Part shown: one piece after another, positions 1 to 8,088 of the stretch
Layout: each line of letters begins with the position of its first letter
Position numbering within the stretch: position 1 is the stretch's first letter
From: Spirochaetota bacterium
GTDB lineage: Bacteria > Spirochaetota > Spirochaetia > Treponematales > Treponemataceae
Direction: 5' to 3'
NCBI GenBank assembly: GCA_016285185.1
Contig: JAEEQG010000057.1
Location: 1 to 37,503, forward strand
DNA length: 37,503 bases
The notes under the pieces: generated by a model
Database searches by the model: none
The model's input: the letters and a program-made list of their open reading frames with translations, nothing else
Told to the model about the DNA's origin: nothing
Program-made: the position numbers and the translations under genes

Positions 1-312
1 GTTCGCGATAGATTCACCAACCAATTTTGCACCCTGAGCAAAAACGCGGCCGCAACCCATAGCGTTGTGACCAACTTCAGAGTTACCCATATCATCATCG
101 CTTGGAAGACCAACGGCAGTTCCGTGAGCCTTGAGCTTTGTATGTGGACAATTTGCTGTAAACCAGTCAAGGTACTTCATACGGCTTGCCTTTACAGCAT
201 CGCCTTCTTCATACTTACCATATCCAACGCCGTCCATAATTACCAGGACAACCGGACCACGACGACCCTTCCAGTTAGGGTTCTTCTCCAATGCATGCAT
301 TGTGTCTGCCAT
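1..312 (-). CDS. gpmI: 2,3-bisphosphoglycerate-independent phosphoglycerate mutase, N-terminal part (truncated by window edge)
   Basis: Interconverts 3- and 2-phosphoglycerate in glycolysis and gluconeogenesis, in the cytoplasm. Only the first 104 codons are in the window; the gene runs off the left end. The visible part carries the alkaline-phosphatase-superfamily start VVLVIMDGVGYG, whose Asp is a metal ligand, and DMGNSEVGHNAMG, which holds the Ser that is phosphorylated during catalysis. The run after it (CGRVFAQGAKLV) also fits this family. The start is fixed by AGGAGA on the minus strand at 321-326, about 8 nt upstream of the ATG. A likely promoter lies at 349-377. The family call is firm; the rest of the protein cannot be judged. 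Confidence 0.93.
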   Translation of the reverse strand, partial: MADTMHALEKNPNWKGRRGPVVLVIMDGVGYGKYEEGDAVKASRMKYLDWFTANCPHTKLKAHGTAVGLPSDDDMGNSEVGHNAMGCGRVFAQGAKLVGESIAN

Positions 313-348
313 ATATATATTCTCCTATTAAGTACTAATTCTTTATTT

Positions 349-377
349 AATATACTGAATTGGAGAAACTTTTACAA
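349..377 (-). promoter_or_regulatory. Predicted sigma-70 promoter of gpmI
   Basis: On the minus strand TTGTAA (372-377) and TATATT (349-354) are separated by 17 nt. This would give a leader of about 30 nt carrying the AGGAGA ribosome site. It is a consensus reading only. Confidence 0.45.
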
Positions 378-426
378 CGTAGCAGAATAATGTTTCCGTA
401 TGAGGTTTTTTGTAGCTACATTTCTT

Positions 427-894
427 TTATTCAAGCACACTGTTTACAAGTCTGCCGTTTTGGTATTCAAGTTTGAGGGAAAAGAAAGGTACATTTTTAT
501 CCAGCAAATCAAGGAAAATCTCGTCGCCCTTCCAGTGAGGAAGCTTGTTCATCTCCGACTTCGGGACCCACTCAAGGTCGCCTTCGTCGCAGACAACCGG
601 CAAGGCAGGTTCTTCAAAATCACCACACCAAAAGAGATGCATCAGTTCATAATATGTTTGGTTTTCCTCATGTGAAACAAAGGTAACGATTCCCCTGTAC
701 TCCGCTTTTTTAAGGATTATACCGGTTTCTTCGCGCACTTCACGGCGCACGCAGTCCCACGGACTTTCGCCGTCTTCAAACTTTCCACCTATGCCTATCC
801 ATTTGTCTTTATTCACATCATTAGTTTTCTTTGTGCGGTGAATCATCAGATACGAGGCGTTCTTTTCAAGATAGCATAAGGTTGTGTTAATCAT
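427..894 (-). CDS. Nudix hydrolase, MutT/8-oxo-dGTP diphosphatase-like
   Basis: A 155-residue Nudix pyrophosphohydrolase. The Nudix box is complete around residues 37-59: G37, E43 and the REVREETG core, whose glutamates bind the catalytic metal. Small single-domain proteins of this type often clean up oxidised nucleotides (8-oxo-dGTP), but substrate cannot be read from the motif. Residues 96-102 (LMHLFWC) and the W-rich C-terminus resemble MutT/NUDIX family proteins acting on (deoxy)nucleotides. No Shine-Dalgarno precedes the ATG. Instead an extended -10 (TG-C-TATAAT, hexamer at 907-912) ends 12 nt upstream, so the mRNA leader should be only about 5-6 nt. It lies 114 bp downstream of the gpmI start, on the same strand. 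Confidence 0.88.
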   Translation of the reverse strand: MINTTLCYLEKNASYLMIHRTKKTNDVNKDKWIGIGGKFEDGESPWDCVRREVREETGIILKKAEYRGIVTFVSHEENQTYYELMHLFWCGDFEEPALPVVCDEGDLEWVPKSEMNKLPHWKGDEIFLDLLDKNVPFFSLKLEYQNGRLVNSVLE

Positions 895-962
895 AGCAAT
901 GAGACTATTATAGCACGGAAAAGCTGCCTTTAAAACTGTACTAAATGATTATAATTACGGTT

Positions 963-2666
963 TTATTCTGACAGCTCCAACAAACAGAATCTTTCATTTT
1001 CAAAAAAGACTTTATTTGAATTCCGCAATTCATTCTGGACAACAGCCTGCTCATCCGTAAGCTCTGAAGCAGCATCTTTGTCTATAACAAAAATCTTTAT
1101 TGCCTGTTCATTCAAATTGGGAAACATTGTGTTTAATTCAGTCTTATTATCTATTTTATAAACTTTCTTACGAGAAACAGCCAGTTCCTGCGGCGGATTT
1201 GTCGGAAGATTATAAGTAAAAGAAAAACACACATGTTCATAAGAAGTATTATCTCTCAAGATTTTAGCAAGCGTTAAATCATATAATTCATGATCTTCTC
1301 TTTTCTGAAACTCCATAGATGAAAAAGGAACACCCGTTATGAACACAACACAAAGGAAACTTGCTATAAAACACTTTAAAAATGGGTAATCGTTAGTTTT
1401 TTCCAATAACGATTTTTGATTTTCAATGTCTATAGTCTTATAATATATTACAGAAAAAACAACAGGAAATATTGCAAAAATCCAGGCAATTTTTATCTGA
1501 GAGAAAGGATGCATGGCTGAATGGTTTCTCAAAAAGATGATTTGAAATATAGGAGCGATTATCCCTAATAGAATTACAATACCATTCTTAGTAAGGATAG
1601 ATTTTCTTAGTATTGTACAATTATTTTTAATTTTTATAAGACTTTCACTATGGAAACATAAAATGAGCAGTAATAATACAACAGCACTCAGATTTGTTTT
1701 TAACCCAAAGCCATCAACAAAATATGAATATAATCTATTAGGTATTTTTGCATCAAATTCACTGTTTGAAACTCCTGTCCTGAATAACAATTGATACAAC
1801 AGCATGCTCTGCCAATTTGGAACTGAAATCAGCTGACATATAAAAACAGCTACTCCCAAAATAACAGGCACTACATACCACAATGAATTTTTTATTATAT
1901 CAACCAGAGTTTTTTTGCTCTTTATAGAATAAATAATGCTCAATACAAAAGCCACAAATGTTAAAATCCAAAAATAATAATCGATGAGAACCCCTGCAAA
2001 AATCAAAAGAGCTTTTATGGAATTGAGTATAATTGCCGTCCCCTTATTTTGGCAGCAGTAACTCTCATATTCAACCAAAAGAAAAGCCAGTACAAAAAGA
2101 GTAATACACTCGTCAGCAAAATAAACATTTGCAAGATACCAGACATTAATCGGTATCCATGCCCAGATAATCGCTGTCAAAAAGGCTGCTACGGTTATTT
2201 CAAGTTCTGATTTGATACCGTTATTTTTCAAAAAACGATATACAAAAAAAGCAAACAACAGCGTTTCAAACCAGTAACAAATCATCTGAAAATGTTTTAA
2301 AAAACTTATATCTATAGTCTGCCTGCCAAGTATTTTCGCAAAAATATAGACAAAGAATGTACAACCGGATGGATAAGAAATGTATGGCTCCCGTTCTGCA
2401 AGTTCATTAAATTCAATAGAATCCGGCAATTCAATATTCAAAAAATGAAGCTTCTGGGGCGTTTCGATAAGCCAGTTATTAACAAATTTTATAGTAGAAC
2501 CGGAACAAAATGAAAAGAAACCATAAAATTTGTCATAATGGACTTTGAATTTTGTTTTGAAACTGACTGTAAATGTGAGTGTTAATATTATAAAAAGCAG
2601 AATAACACATATTTTGGATTTATTTGCAATCAATCGCTCATCTATTTTTCTTTTCATGACTTTCAT
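963..2666 (-). CDS. Multi-pass membrane protein, probable GT-C-type glycosyltransferase-like
   Basis: A 567-residue integral membrane protein with about 10-12 hydrophobic segments and a soluble C-terminal tail of roughly 100 residues. The first extracytoplasmic loop contains EREPYISYPSG (residues 91-101). This matches the layout of GT-C polyprenyl-phosphate sugar transferases, which have an acidic first loop followed by a YPSG/YPPG-like turn at the next membrane helix. No subfamily could be named. A role in decorating an envelope polysaccharide or protein is inference. ATG at 2666 is used; a second ATG three codons later (2657) is equally possible, and neither has a strong ribosome site. It starts 25 bp after the XRE regulator stop, on the same strand, so the two may be co-transcribed. 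Confidence 0.6.
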   Translation of the reverse strand: MKVMKRKIDERLIANKSKICVILLFIILTLTFTVSFKTKFKVHYDKFYGFFSFCSGSTIKFVNNWLIETPQKLHFLNIELPDSIEFNELAEREPYISYPSGCTFFVYIFAKILGRQTIDISFLKHFQMICYWFETLLFAFFVYRFLKNNGIKSELEITVAAFLTAIIWAWIPINVWYLANVYFADECITLFVLAFLLVEYESYCCQNKGTAIILNSIKALLIFAGVLIDYYFWILTFVAFVLSIIYSIKSKKTLVDIIKNSLWYVVPVILGVAVFICQLISVPNWQSMLLYQLLFRTGVSNSEFDAKIPNRLYSYFVDGFGLKTNLSAVVLLLLILCFHSESLIKIKNNCTILRKSILTKNGIVILLGIIAPIFQIIFLRNHSAMHPFSQIKIAWIFAIFPVVFSVIYYKTIDIENQKSLLEKTNDYPFLKCFIASFLCVVFITGVPFSSMEFQKREDHELYDLTLAKILRDNTSYEHVCFSFTYNLPTNPPQELAVSRKKVYKIDNKTELNTMFPNLNEQAIKIFVIDKDAASELTDEQAVVQNELRNSNKVFFENERFCLLELSE

Positions 2667-2691
2667 TCTCTGAATTATCTACCGCAGCATT

Positions 2692-3033
2692 TTACGACTC
2701 TTCCCAGTCCTGCAAGATGTCATGAATAAGAGTTTCAACGGTTTTTACGACGGCATGTTTTAATTCTGCTATAGATTCAGACTGTATTGCAAGTTTTTGA
2801 GGGACAAAAAGACGATACATTTCAACTTCAAGCGCATTCGCCATTTTTGCTAAAGTCTTGTCACTTGGCCAAAGTCGCAAACCTTCTATTGAGTTTACAG
2901 TCTGCTCAGAGATTTCTGCCTTTTCCGCCAGTTCAAACTGCGACAAGCCTTTTATTTTGCGATATTTCTTTAAATTATAACTCAACGCCTCTCTTAGATT
3001 TTGTGATTCCATACATTTAGTGTCATTTTGCAT
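2692..3033 (-). CDS. XRE-family helix-turn-helix regulator
   Basis: A 113-residue protein with an N-terminal Cro/CI-type HTH at about residues 16-77: LKKYRKIKGLSQFELAEKAE, then the recognition region ISEQTVNSIE, then SDKTLAKMANALEV. The rest is a short helical tail. The ATG at 3033 is chosen because AGAGG lies about 9 nt upstream. The frame is open back to an ATG at 3087, but that start has no ribosome site, and the extra 18 residues are not family-like. Single-domain XRE proteins of this size often control adjacent genes or their own expression. Here that would be the GT-C-like gene downstream or the divergent DUF2142 gene; both are inference. Confidence 0.8.
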   Translation of the reverse strand: MQNDTKCMESQNLREALSYNLKKYRKIKGLSQFELAEKAEISEQTVNSIEGLRLWPSDKTLAKMANALEVEMYRLFVPQKLAIQSESIAELKHAVVKTVETLIHDILQDWEES

Positions 3034-3179
3034 TGAAAAGAGCCTCTTTTTAAACTTAGTTAGAATACAAATTGAAAAGAAACACATATTGACAATGAGT
3101 CTTTATTGTATTACAAGTGAATATTGATGGATGGATTTGTATTAAACGTAAGTGAAACGACAAAAACGGATTACTTTAT

Positions 3180-4709
3180 ATGAAAGACCGTAAATATAAC
3201 AACGCCAAAACTGAAAATATAAATGAATTAGTACGGAATAAGGGAAATAGTTTCAAGAATTTTATATCACTATTCTTTGCTTTCTCGCTTGTTTCAATTT
3301 TAGCAGTTAGCACGTATGCGATTGTGAAACTTCCAGCTAATGCATTAGTTTTTTCTTTATTTGCGGGTCTTTCAATTCTTTTTATTTCATTTTTAGTAAT
3401 TAAAGAATTTACACAAGAAACAATAATGATTGCAACTCTTGCAATTATTGGTAGTTTTTACTTTATTTCATGCCCTTTTCAAATGCTGCCAGATGAAAAT
3501 GAACACTTTTTGAGGGCGTTTGAGATTTCTACAGGACGTTTTTTTTCAAAACAACTTTCATCAGGACAATTCGGAGACATTTTGCCTAAAGCCTTGGGGA
3601 CAAGAACCGGACTTTTAGACTGGAACAATAGATCCGAAATGAGTTTTACAAATACAGCTATGTATTCATTTATAAATTATTTCCCGCAATCACTAGGGAT
3701 TTTTCTTGTTCGTATTTTTACAAAAAATGTTGCGATAATTTATTATGCCGGCAGGTTATGTAACTTCCTTTGTGCTTTTGCATTGTGCATGTTTGCAATC
3801 AAAAAGATGCCGTTTGCGAAAAAAATTTTATTTATAACTATGCTTTTTCCAATGACATTACAAGAAATGATTTCTATGGCTCCAGATGCATTGCTAAACT
3901 CTCTTTCTTTTGCATTTATTGCCTTTGTTTTACATTGTGCATATAGAAAAGAAGAAATAAAACAAAAAGATATTGTTATAATTGGTATACTTTTAATTCT
4001 GATTGCATTATGCAAAATTGTATATTTAGGAGCTTTGTTCCTCATATATTTAATTCCAAACGAAAAAATTAAAGATGAAAAAGAAAAAAAACTTTTAAAA
4101 TTCGGAATCCCTTTAATTGCGATTTTATTAAATATGAGTTTTTTGATTATTTCTATGAGAATTCTTTCATCATCAAAATTCTATGTTACAAACTCTGGTG
4201 AACAGATAAAATTCATATTGTTAAATCCAGTTCGATATATTTTGATTTTTACAAAATCAGTTATTTATAATGCAAAACGCTGTATAGAAAATTGCATTGG
4301 TTCTTCGTTAGGTTGTTACACTATTGGAAATGATTCTTGGTTATTCTTTTTGGTATTGGTATGCTATTTTACGTTGACTTGCAATGATATTGATGTAAAT
4401 ATCAGAAAAACAGATGTAATTATTTATTTTCTATATGTTATAACTGAAATCGGATTAATTTTTTCAAGTGAGTATATAGGTTACACTGCGCCAGGAGAAC
4501 CTTTGATATCAGGAGTTCAGGGAAGATATTTTATTCCACTTGTAGGATTTTTTTTGATTCCGATTGCTTACAAGAATTATTTTGAGCATAGGAGTTTTGG
4601 AAATATGAATTCTGAAAAAATACAATCATCGTATTTATATATCTTTGGTTTGGTTTTCAATTTTTACGCTCTTGTAAAAGTTTTACTCTTTTTACAGTCA
4701 ACAAGATAA
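3180..4709 (+). CDS. DUF2142 family polytopic membrane protein
   Basis: A 509-residue protein with about 11-12 predicted membrane segments. The DUF2142 signature lies in the first large loop at residues 103-120 (LPDENEHFLRAFEISTGR; hallmark PDExxHF-RA-xIS-G). The second family feature, a loop with a conserved ISG-QGRYF-P pattern, appears near the C-terminus. DUF2142 proteins are thought to be GT-C-like enzymes of surface polysaccharide synthesis, but the reaction is not established. The gene is clearly AT-richer than its neighbours, with long A and T runs, and has no Shine-Dalgarno. Both fit a laterally acquired envelope gene. It diverges from the XRE gene across 146 bp and ends facing the SIMPL gene with a shared terminator between. 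Confidence 0.78.
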   Translation: MKDRKYNNAKTENINELVRNKGNSFKNFISLFFAFSLVSILAVSTYAIVKLPANALVFSLFAGLSILFISFLVIKEFTQETIMIATLAIIGSFYFISCPFQMLPDENEHFLRAFEISTGRFFSKQLSSGQFGDILPKALGTRTGLLDWNNRSEMSFTNTAMYSFINYFPQSLGIFLVRIFTKNVAIIYYAGRLCNFLCAFALCMFAIKKMPFAKKILFITMLFPMTLQEMISMAPDALLNSLSFAFIAFVLHCAYRKEEIKQKDIVIIGILLILIALCKIVYLGALFLIYLIPNEKIKDEKEKKLLKFGIPLIAILLNMSFLIISMRILSSSKFYVTNSGEQIKFILLNPVRYILIFTKSVIYNAKRCIENCIGSSLGCYTIGNDSWLFFLVLVCYFTLTCNDIDVNIRKTDVIIYFLYVITEIGLIFSSEYIGYTAPGEPLISGVQGRYFIPLVGFFLIPIAYKNYFEHRSFGNMNSEKIQSSYLYIFGLVFNFYALVKVLLFLQSTR

Positions 4710-4771
4710 ATAAAATTATTTATTCGAAAGATTACTTCAATATTATCCCATAGTGTTTAATTGATCATCAT

Positions 4772-4814
4772 AAAAAAAGCCCGCAAATCCAGTTGCGAGC
4801 TTCGTGTTTTTTTT
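4772..4814. terminator. Bidirectional intrinsic terminator
   Basis: Stem 4779-4786 (GCCCGCAA) pairs with 4793-4800 (TTGCGAGC) around a 6-nt loop with one mismatch. Seven A residues precede it, giving a U-tract for the minus-strand SIMPL gene, and a T-rich tail follows for the plus-strand DUF2142 gene. Confidence 0.8.
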
Positions 4815-4834
4815 GAGATTCAGACTAATATCCA

Positions 4835-5521
4835 TTATTTCAATTCAAAAACAACGGAAACGTTTGCCGTTACTGAATCCTGACCGGCAGAAATTGTTGT
4901 GGCATTTGCAGTAGCCATTTTTGCGTCCGTCGCGTATTCACGTACAACAGGATACGAACCGGAGTTTTCCATGATGTTAATAACCTTGCCAAGCTTGCAG
5001 CCGGCTTCTTTTGCAAAAAGTTCAGCCTTTTCCTTTGCCTGCTGAAACGCCAAAATGCGCGCCTGCTCAAGCGCTTTCTTTGAGTCTTTTACAAGGAACG
5101 AGATTCCGTTCATCTGATTTACACCAGCACCTATTGCAGTATCGATAACAAGACCGGCTTTTTCCACATTGTCAAGCACTACAATGATATTGTTCGATGT
5201 AACATAAAGCCCCGGATAGTCCTTGCCGTCTTTCCAGTAATTTTCCTGATACAAGCTGTAGTTCGATGTTGAGATGTTATCTTCAGATATACCGATTTTT
5301 TTTAAGGCATCGTATACTTTGTTCATTTTGGCGGCGTTGTTCTGCACCGAATCAAGCGCAGTCTGCTCTTTTGTGAGTACAGAAAAAGTCAGTTTTGCCA
5401 TGTCAGCCGGAACTTTTACAGAACCTGAGCCAGAAACAGAAATCGTGCGGTTTGAAGACTGTGCAAAAACAGCTGCTGCACAGATAAATACAACAAAAAG
5501 AGAGAGTGTAATTTTTTTCAT
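4835..5521 (-). CDS. SIMPL (DUF541) domain exported protein
   Basis: A 228-residue secreted or periplasmic protein. Residues 1-20 form a signal peptide (basic MKK, hydrophobic core, cleavage likely after VFAQ). The SIMPL/DUF541 domain fills the rest: TISVSGSGSVKVPADMAKL at the start, the central repeat-like region with NNIIVVLDN, and the C-terminal QAKEKAELFAKEAGCKLGKV signature. The family forms oligomeric rings in some bacteria and is linked to the outer membrane and stress tolerance; its biochemical role is unknown. The ATG at 5521 is preferred over the upstream ATG at 5560 because AAGGAGAA lies 8 nt upstream and the signal peptide begins there. It appears monocistronic, bounded by terminators on both sides. 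Confidence 0.88.
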   Translation of the reverse strand: MKKITLSLFVVFICAAAVFAQSSNRTISVSGSGSVKVPADMAKLTFSVLTKEQTALDSVQNNAAKMNKVYDALKKIGISEDNISTSNYSLYQENYWKDGKDYPGLYVTSNNIIVVLDNVEKAGLVIDTAIGAGVNQMNGISFLVKDSKKALEQARILAFQQAKEKAELFAKEAGCKLGKVINIMENSGSYPVVREYATDAKMATANATTISAGQDSVTANVSVVFELK

Positions 5522-5596
5522 TAAAAGATTCTCCTTGAAACTCAGATACAATGATAACAACCATAATCAACATAAGTTTCTTGTATTTGAACACAA

Positions 5597-5633
5597 AAAA
5601 AGGCTGCCTTAAACAAGACAGCCTTTTTAACGG
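5597..5633 (-). terminator. Intrinsic terminator of the CstA-family gene
   Basis: AAAAAGGCTG (5597-5606) is an inverted repeat of CAGCCTTTTT (5619-5628). Read on the minus strand the stem ends in a U-run just past the CstA stop codon. The matching T-run on the other strand makes it potentially bidirectional. Confidence 0.8.
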
Positions 5634-5647
5634 TTATTACCGGTTAT

Positions 5648-7348
5648 TTATTTTTTTGACTTTGATTGTTTTGCAAAAGTCTGGATTCCTTCAATAACAA
5701 GGATAACAGCAAGAACAACCATTGCAAGAGCAAAAATCAGCTGGAACCAGTCACCCCAAGGAGCACCCTTTGCAACAGCACCGCATTTCGCGATTACTGT
5801 CTTAACAAGGAATGTTAATGTTGCGGCAAGCATGAATACCATAGGGATATAGAACATCTTGTTGTTCTTTCCAACTTCACCCAGCCATGCGGCAACAGCC
5901 ATCAAAGCAATACCTGCAAGAAGCTGGTTTGCAGCACCGAACAATCCCCAAATCTGTGAGAGTGAAAGACCGCCGAGAATACAACCTACAACAACCATCA
6001 ATGTTGTTCCGAACAAAGGATGAGCAAGAAGCTTGCGTACGCCTTTTGCGTCTTTCCATGTGTTTTCATCGTCCTTAAGGAACAATTCGCTGAACATAAA
6101 GCGGCTGAGACGTGTACCTGTATCGAGTGATGTAAGGGCAAATACAGAAACGGCAAGTGTGAGCAATGCGTTGATTGTGCTGTATATACCCGTACCCTCT
6201 TTACCGAACATTGTTGCAATACCTGCACCGAAAGCAGCGGAAGGTGAACCGAACCCCTTGTTTGTCCATTTGTCCCATACCATACCAACAGCAATCAAAG
6301 AAATGATACCAAGAGCTGATTCGATAAGCATTGAACCGTAACCGATAGCCTTAGCGTTCTTTTCGTTGTCAAGCTGTTTTGAAGAAGTACCTGTAGAAAT
6401 CAATGAGTGGAAACCGGAACATGCACCACAAGCTACAGTAATAAACAAGGTTGGGAATAATGTGGAAGACATTTTTCCATTGAATGCAGGGATAGCAAAA
6501 ACAACATCTTTATTTCCTGTGCAAAGTATAATACCTACAATTGCTACAATCATCATTGCATACAAAAGGAATGATGAAAGGTAGTCACGAGGCTGGAGCA
6601 TAATCCAAACAGGAATGAGTGAAGCAACTGCAATGTAAATACCGATGAAAACAATCCATGATGTACGTGTCATTGCGAAACCGTAGTTCAAACCGAACCA
6701 GATTGAAAGGATAATTCCAACAATACCGATGATTGTTGCGGGAACAATTTTAATTCCGCATTTATTGGTAAGAATACCGTAAACTATAGCAAGGATGATG
6801 AACAACAAAGAAATAATAGCTGTTGTCTGATTGCTTGTAGGATTTGCAACAATTCCGAATTTTACGGCAGCATCAGCCTTTGTAAAGAAAGTACCTGCTA
6901 CAACGTTAACAAATGAGGCAATAACCAGAATCAATACAAGTAATGCAAAAATGATAAACAATTTTTTTGCTTTGTTTCCCATTGAAGCCTGGATGATTTC
7001 ACCTACTGATTTTCCGTCATTGCGGATTGAAGCGAACAAAGAACCAAAGTCCTGAAGACCACCGAAGAATATACCTCCGATAACACACCACAGGAATACT
7101 GGAACCCAGCCGAATACAGCTGCCTGAATAGGACCGTTGATAGGACCTGCACCAGCGATTGATGAGAAGTGATGTCCCATCAAAACTACAGGTTTTGCAG
7201 CACAATAGTCTACGCCGTCTTCTTTAGTAAAGGCAGGTGTTTTTTTTGAAGGGTCAATACCCCACTGTTTTGCAAGCCAGGAACCGTAAAAAACGTAGCC
7301 GATTACAAGCAAAACAATTGCAGCAATAATAATAAGTAATGCTGTCAT
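5648..7348 (-). CDS. cstA: CstA-family carbon starvation transporter
   Basis: A 566-residue, roughly 15-segment inner-membrane carrier. The N-terminal signature is intact: DGVDY at 44-48, then GHHFSSIAGAGP from 58, then the FGGLQDFGSLFASIRNDGKS region. Further conserved blocks include GACSGFHSLISTGTSSKQ and TSLDTGTRLSRF. E. coli CstA and BtsT are pyruvate/proton symporters, with CstA also linked to peptide uptake on starvation; the exact substrate here is inferred only. It is shorter than E. coli CstA (about 700 residues), as in many clostridial and spirochete members. GGAGG sits 7 nt upstream of the ATG. A terminator follows the gene. Confidence 0.92.
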   Translation of the reverse strand: MTALLIIIAAIVLLVIGYVFYGSWLAKQWGIDPSKKTPAFTKEDGVDYCAAKPVVLMGHHFSSIAGAGPINGPIQAAVFGWVPVFLWCVIGGIFFGGLQDFGSLFASIRNDGKSVGEIIQASMGNKAKKLFIIFALLVLILVIASFVNVVAGTFFTKADAAVKFGIVANPTSNQTTAIISLLFIILAIVYGILTNKCGIKIVPATIIGIVGIILSIWFGLNYGFAMTRTSWIVFIGIYIAVASLIPVWIMLQPRDYLSSFLLYAMMIVAIVGIILCTGNKDVVFAIPAFNGKMSSTLFPTLFITVACGACSGFHSLISTGTSSKQLDNEKNAKAIGYGSMLIESALGIISLIAVGMVWDKWTNKGFGSPSAAFGAGIATMFGKEGTGIYSTINALLTLAVSVFALTSLDTGTRLSRFMFSELFLKDDENTWKDAKGVRKLLAHPLFGTTLMVVVGCILGGLSLSQIWGLFGAANQLLAGIALMAVAAWLGEVGKNNKMFYIPMVFMLAATLTFLVKTVIAKCGAVAKGAPWGDWFQLIFALAMVVLAVILVIEGIQTFAKQSKSKK

Positions 7349-7409
7349 TTTTTCCTCCGTATATTTTTTTTATGTAAAGTCGCTAAAACAACCAACAATC
7401 CGTATAAAA

Positions 7410-7925
7410 TTATAATCCGTTTCTTTTAAAAGTTTTTATCAAATCCTTTCCGTGATAATTACACGCAAATTTTTTTGACTGAGCTTCATAACACAAAAGT
7501 CTGAAATTGCTCCAGCCGCAAAAACTGAAACTGTAGGATTTTGAATAGCGTATCTTTTTTGCCGCTTTTTCAAGCCCGTCAACAAAAGTATTTGCAACAA
7601 CAACAAGTGTAACGTCCGAATTGCGGTGTGAAAAGGACGGTTCTACCTTTGAAAGCCCGTCTTCCCATGCTTTTTGGGCAGCATCCGCAAGTTGTTGAAC
7701 ATCAAGGGTTTCGGCCAAAAGAAAATACACGTATTCATTTGAATCAATATCCGCGATTTTTGCTTTTTTCACCAATACAAACTGTTCATTATGCGAATGG
7801 AATTCTGCCTGAGCCGTAAAAGGAGCCAGAACGTCGTCCCGTTTTATAGTATAATAGCGAACATAAGAATTGAGTATTTTTTCAAGAATATCTTCAGGCA
7901 TTTTTTTTTGTTCTGTACTTTCCAT
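7410..7925 (-). CDS. Conserved hypothetical protein (possible DUF8052-like family)
   Basis: A 171-residue soluble protein with no signal peptide or membrane segment. It reads as a mixed alpha/beta domain: an N-terminal helix with YVRYYTIKRD, then AEFHSHNEQFVLVKKAKI, a middle helix (QLADAAQKAWEDGLSKVEP), a strand VTLVVVANTF, and a C-terminal block with KKIRYSKSYSFSFCGWSNFRLL. This order resembles a family of short clostridial and spirochete proteins of unknown function that I recall as DUF8052; the match is from memory and unverified. AAAGG lies 8 nt before the ATG. It diverges from the GH5 gene across a 163-bp region that holds a large inverted repeat. No function is proposed. Confidence 0.65.
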   Translation of the reverse strand: MESTEQKKMPEDILEKILNSYVRYYTIKRDDVLAPFTAQAEFHSHNEQFVLVKKAKIADIDSNEYVYFLLAETLDVQQLADAAQKAWEDGLSKVEPSFSHRNSDVTLVVVANTFVDGLEKAAKKIRYSKSYSFSFCGWSNFRLLCYEAQSKKFACNYHGKDLIKTFKRNGL

Positions 7926-7962
7926 GATGAGCCTTTGAGATTTACATTTCCATTTTCTGCTG

Positions 7963-8017
7963 TTTTTTACATTAAGTCAATAAAAAAAATACATTTTTAT
8001 TGAAATAATGTAAAAAA
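7963..8017. repeat. 24-bp imperfect inverted repeat between divergent genes
   Basis: Arms 7963-7986 and 7994-8017 are reverse complements over 24 bp with only two mismatches, around a 7-nt centre. Each arm has an outer TTTTTTACATTA block and an inner TCAATAAAAA block. Both flanking genes point outward, so a terminator role is unlikely. An operator or cruciform is more plausible. Confidence 0.85.
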
Positions 8018-8039
8018 TAGTAAAGCCATAAAGTGAAAC

Positions 8040-8074
8040 TTGGCATAAAATAAAAAAGATGATAAACTTCGAGG
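8040..8074 (+). promoter_or_regulatory. Possible promoter of the GH5 gene
   Basis: TTGGCA (8040-8045) is followed after 15 nt by GATAAA (8061-8066). The spacer is short, so this is only a weak candidate. It sits about 22 bp downstream of the inverted repeat. Confidence 0.25.
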
Positions 8075-8088
8075 GAGGAGTTTATATT

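Noticed and set aside
3034-3087. Longer N-terminus for the XRE regulator from an ATG at 3087
   Set aside because: No ribosome site is present there, whereas AGAGG lies correctly before the ATG at 3033.
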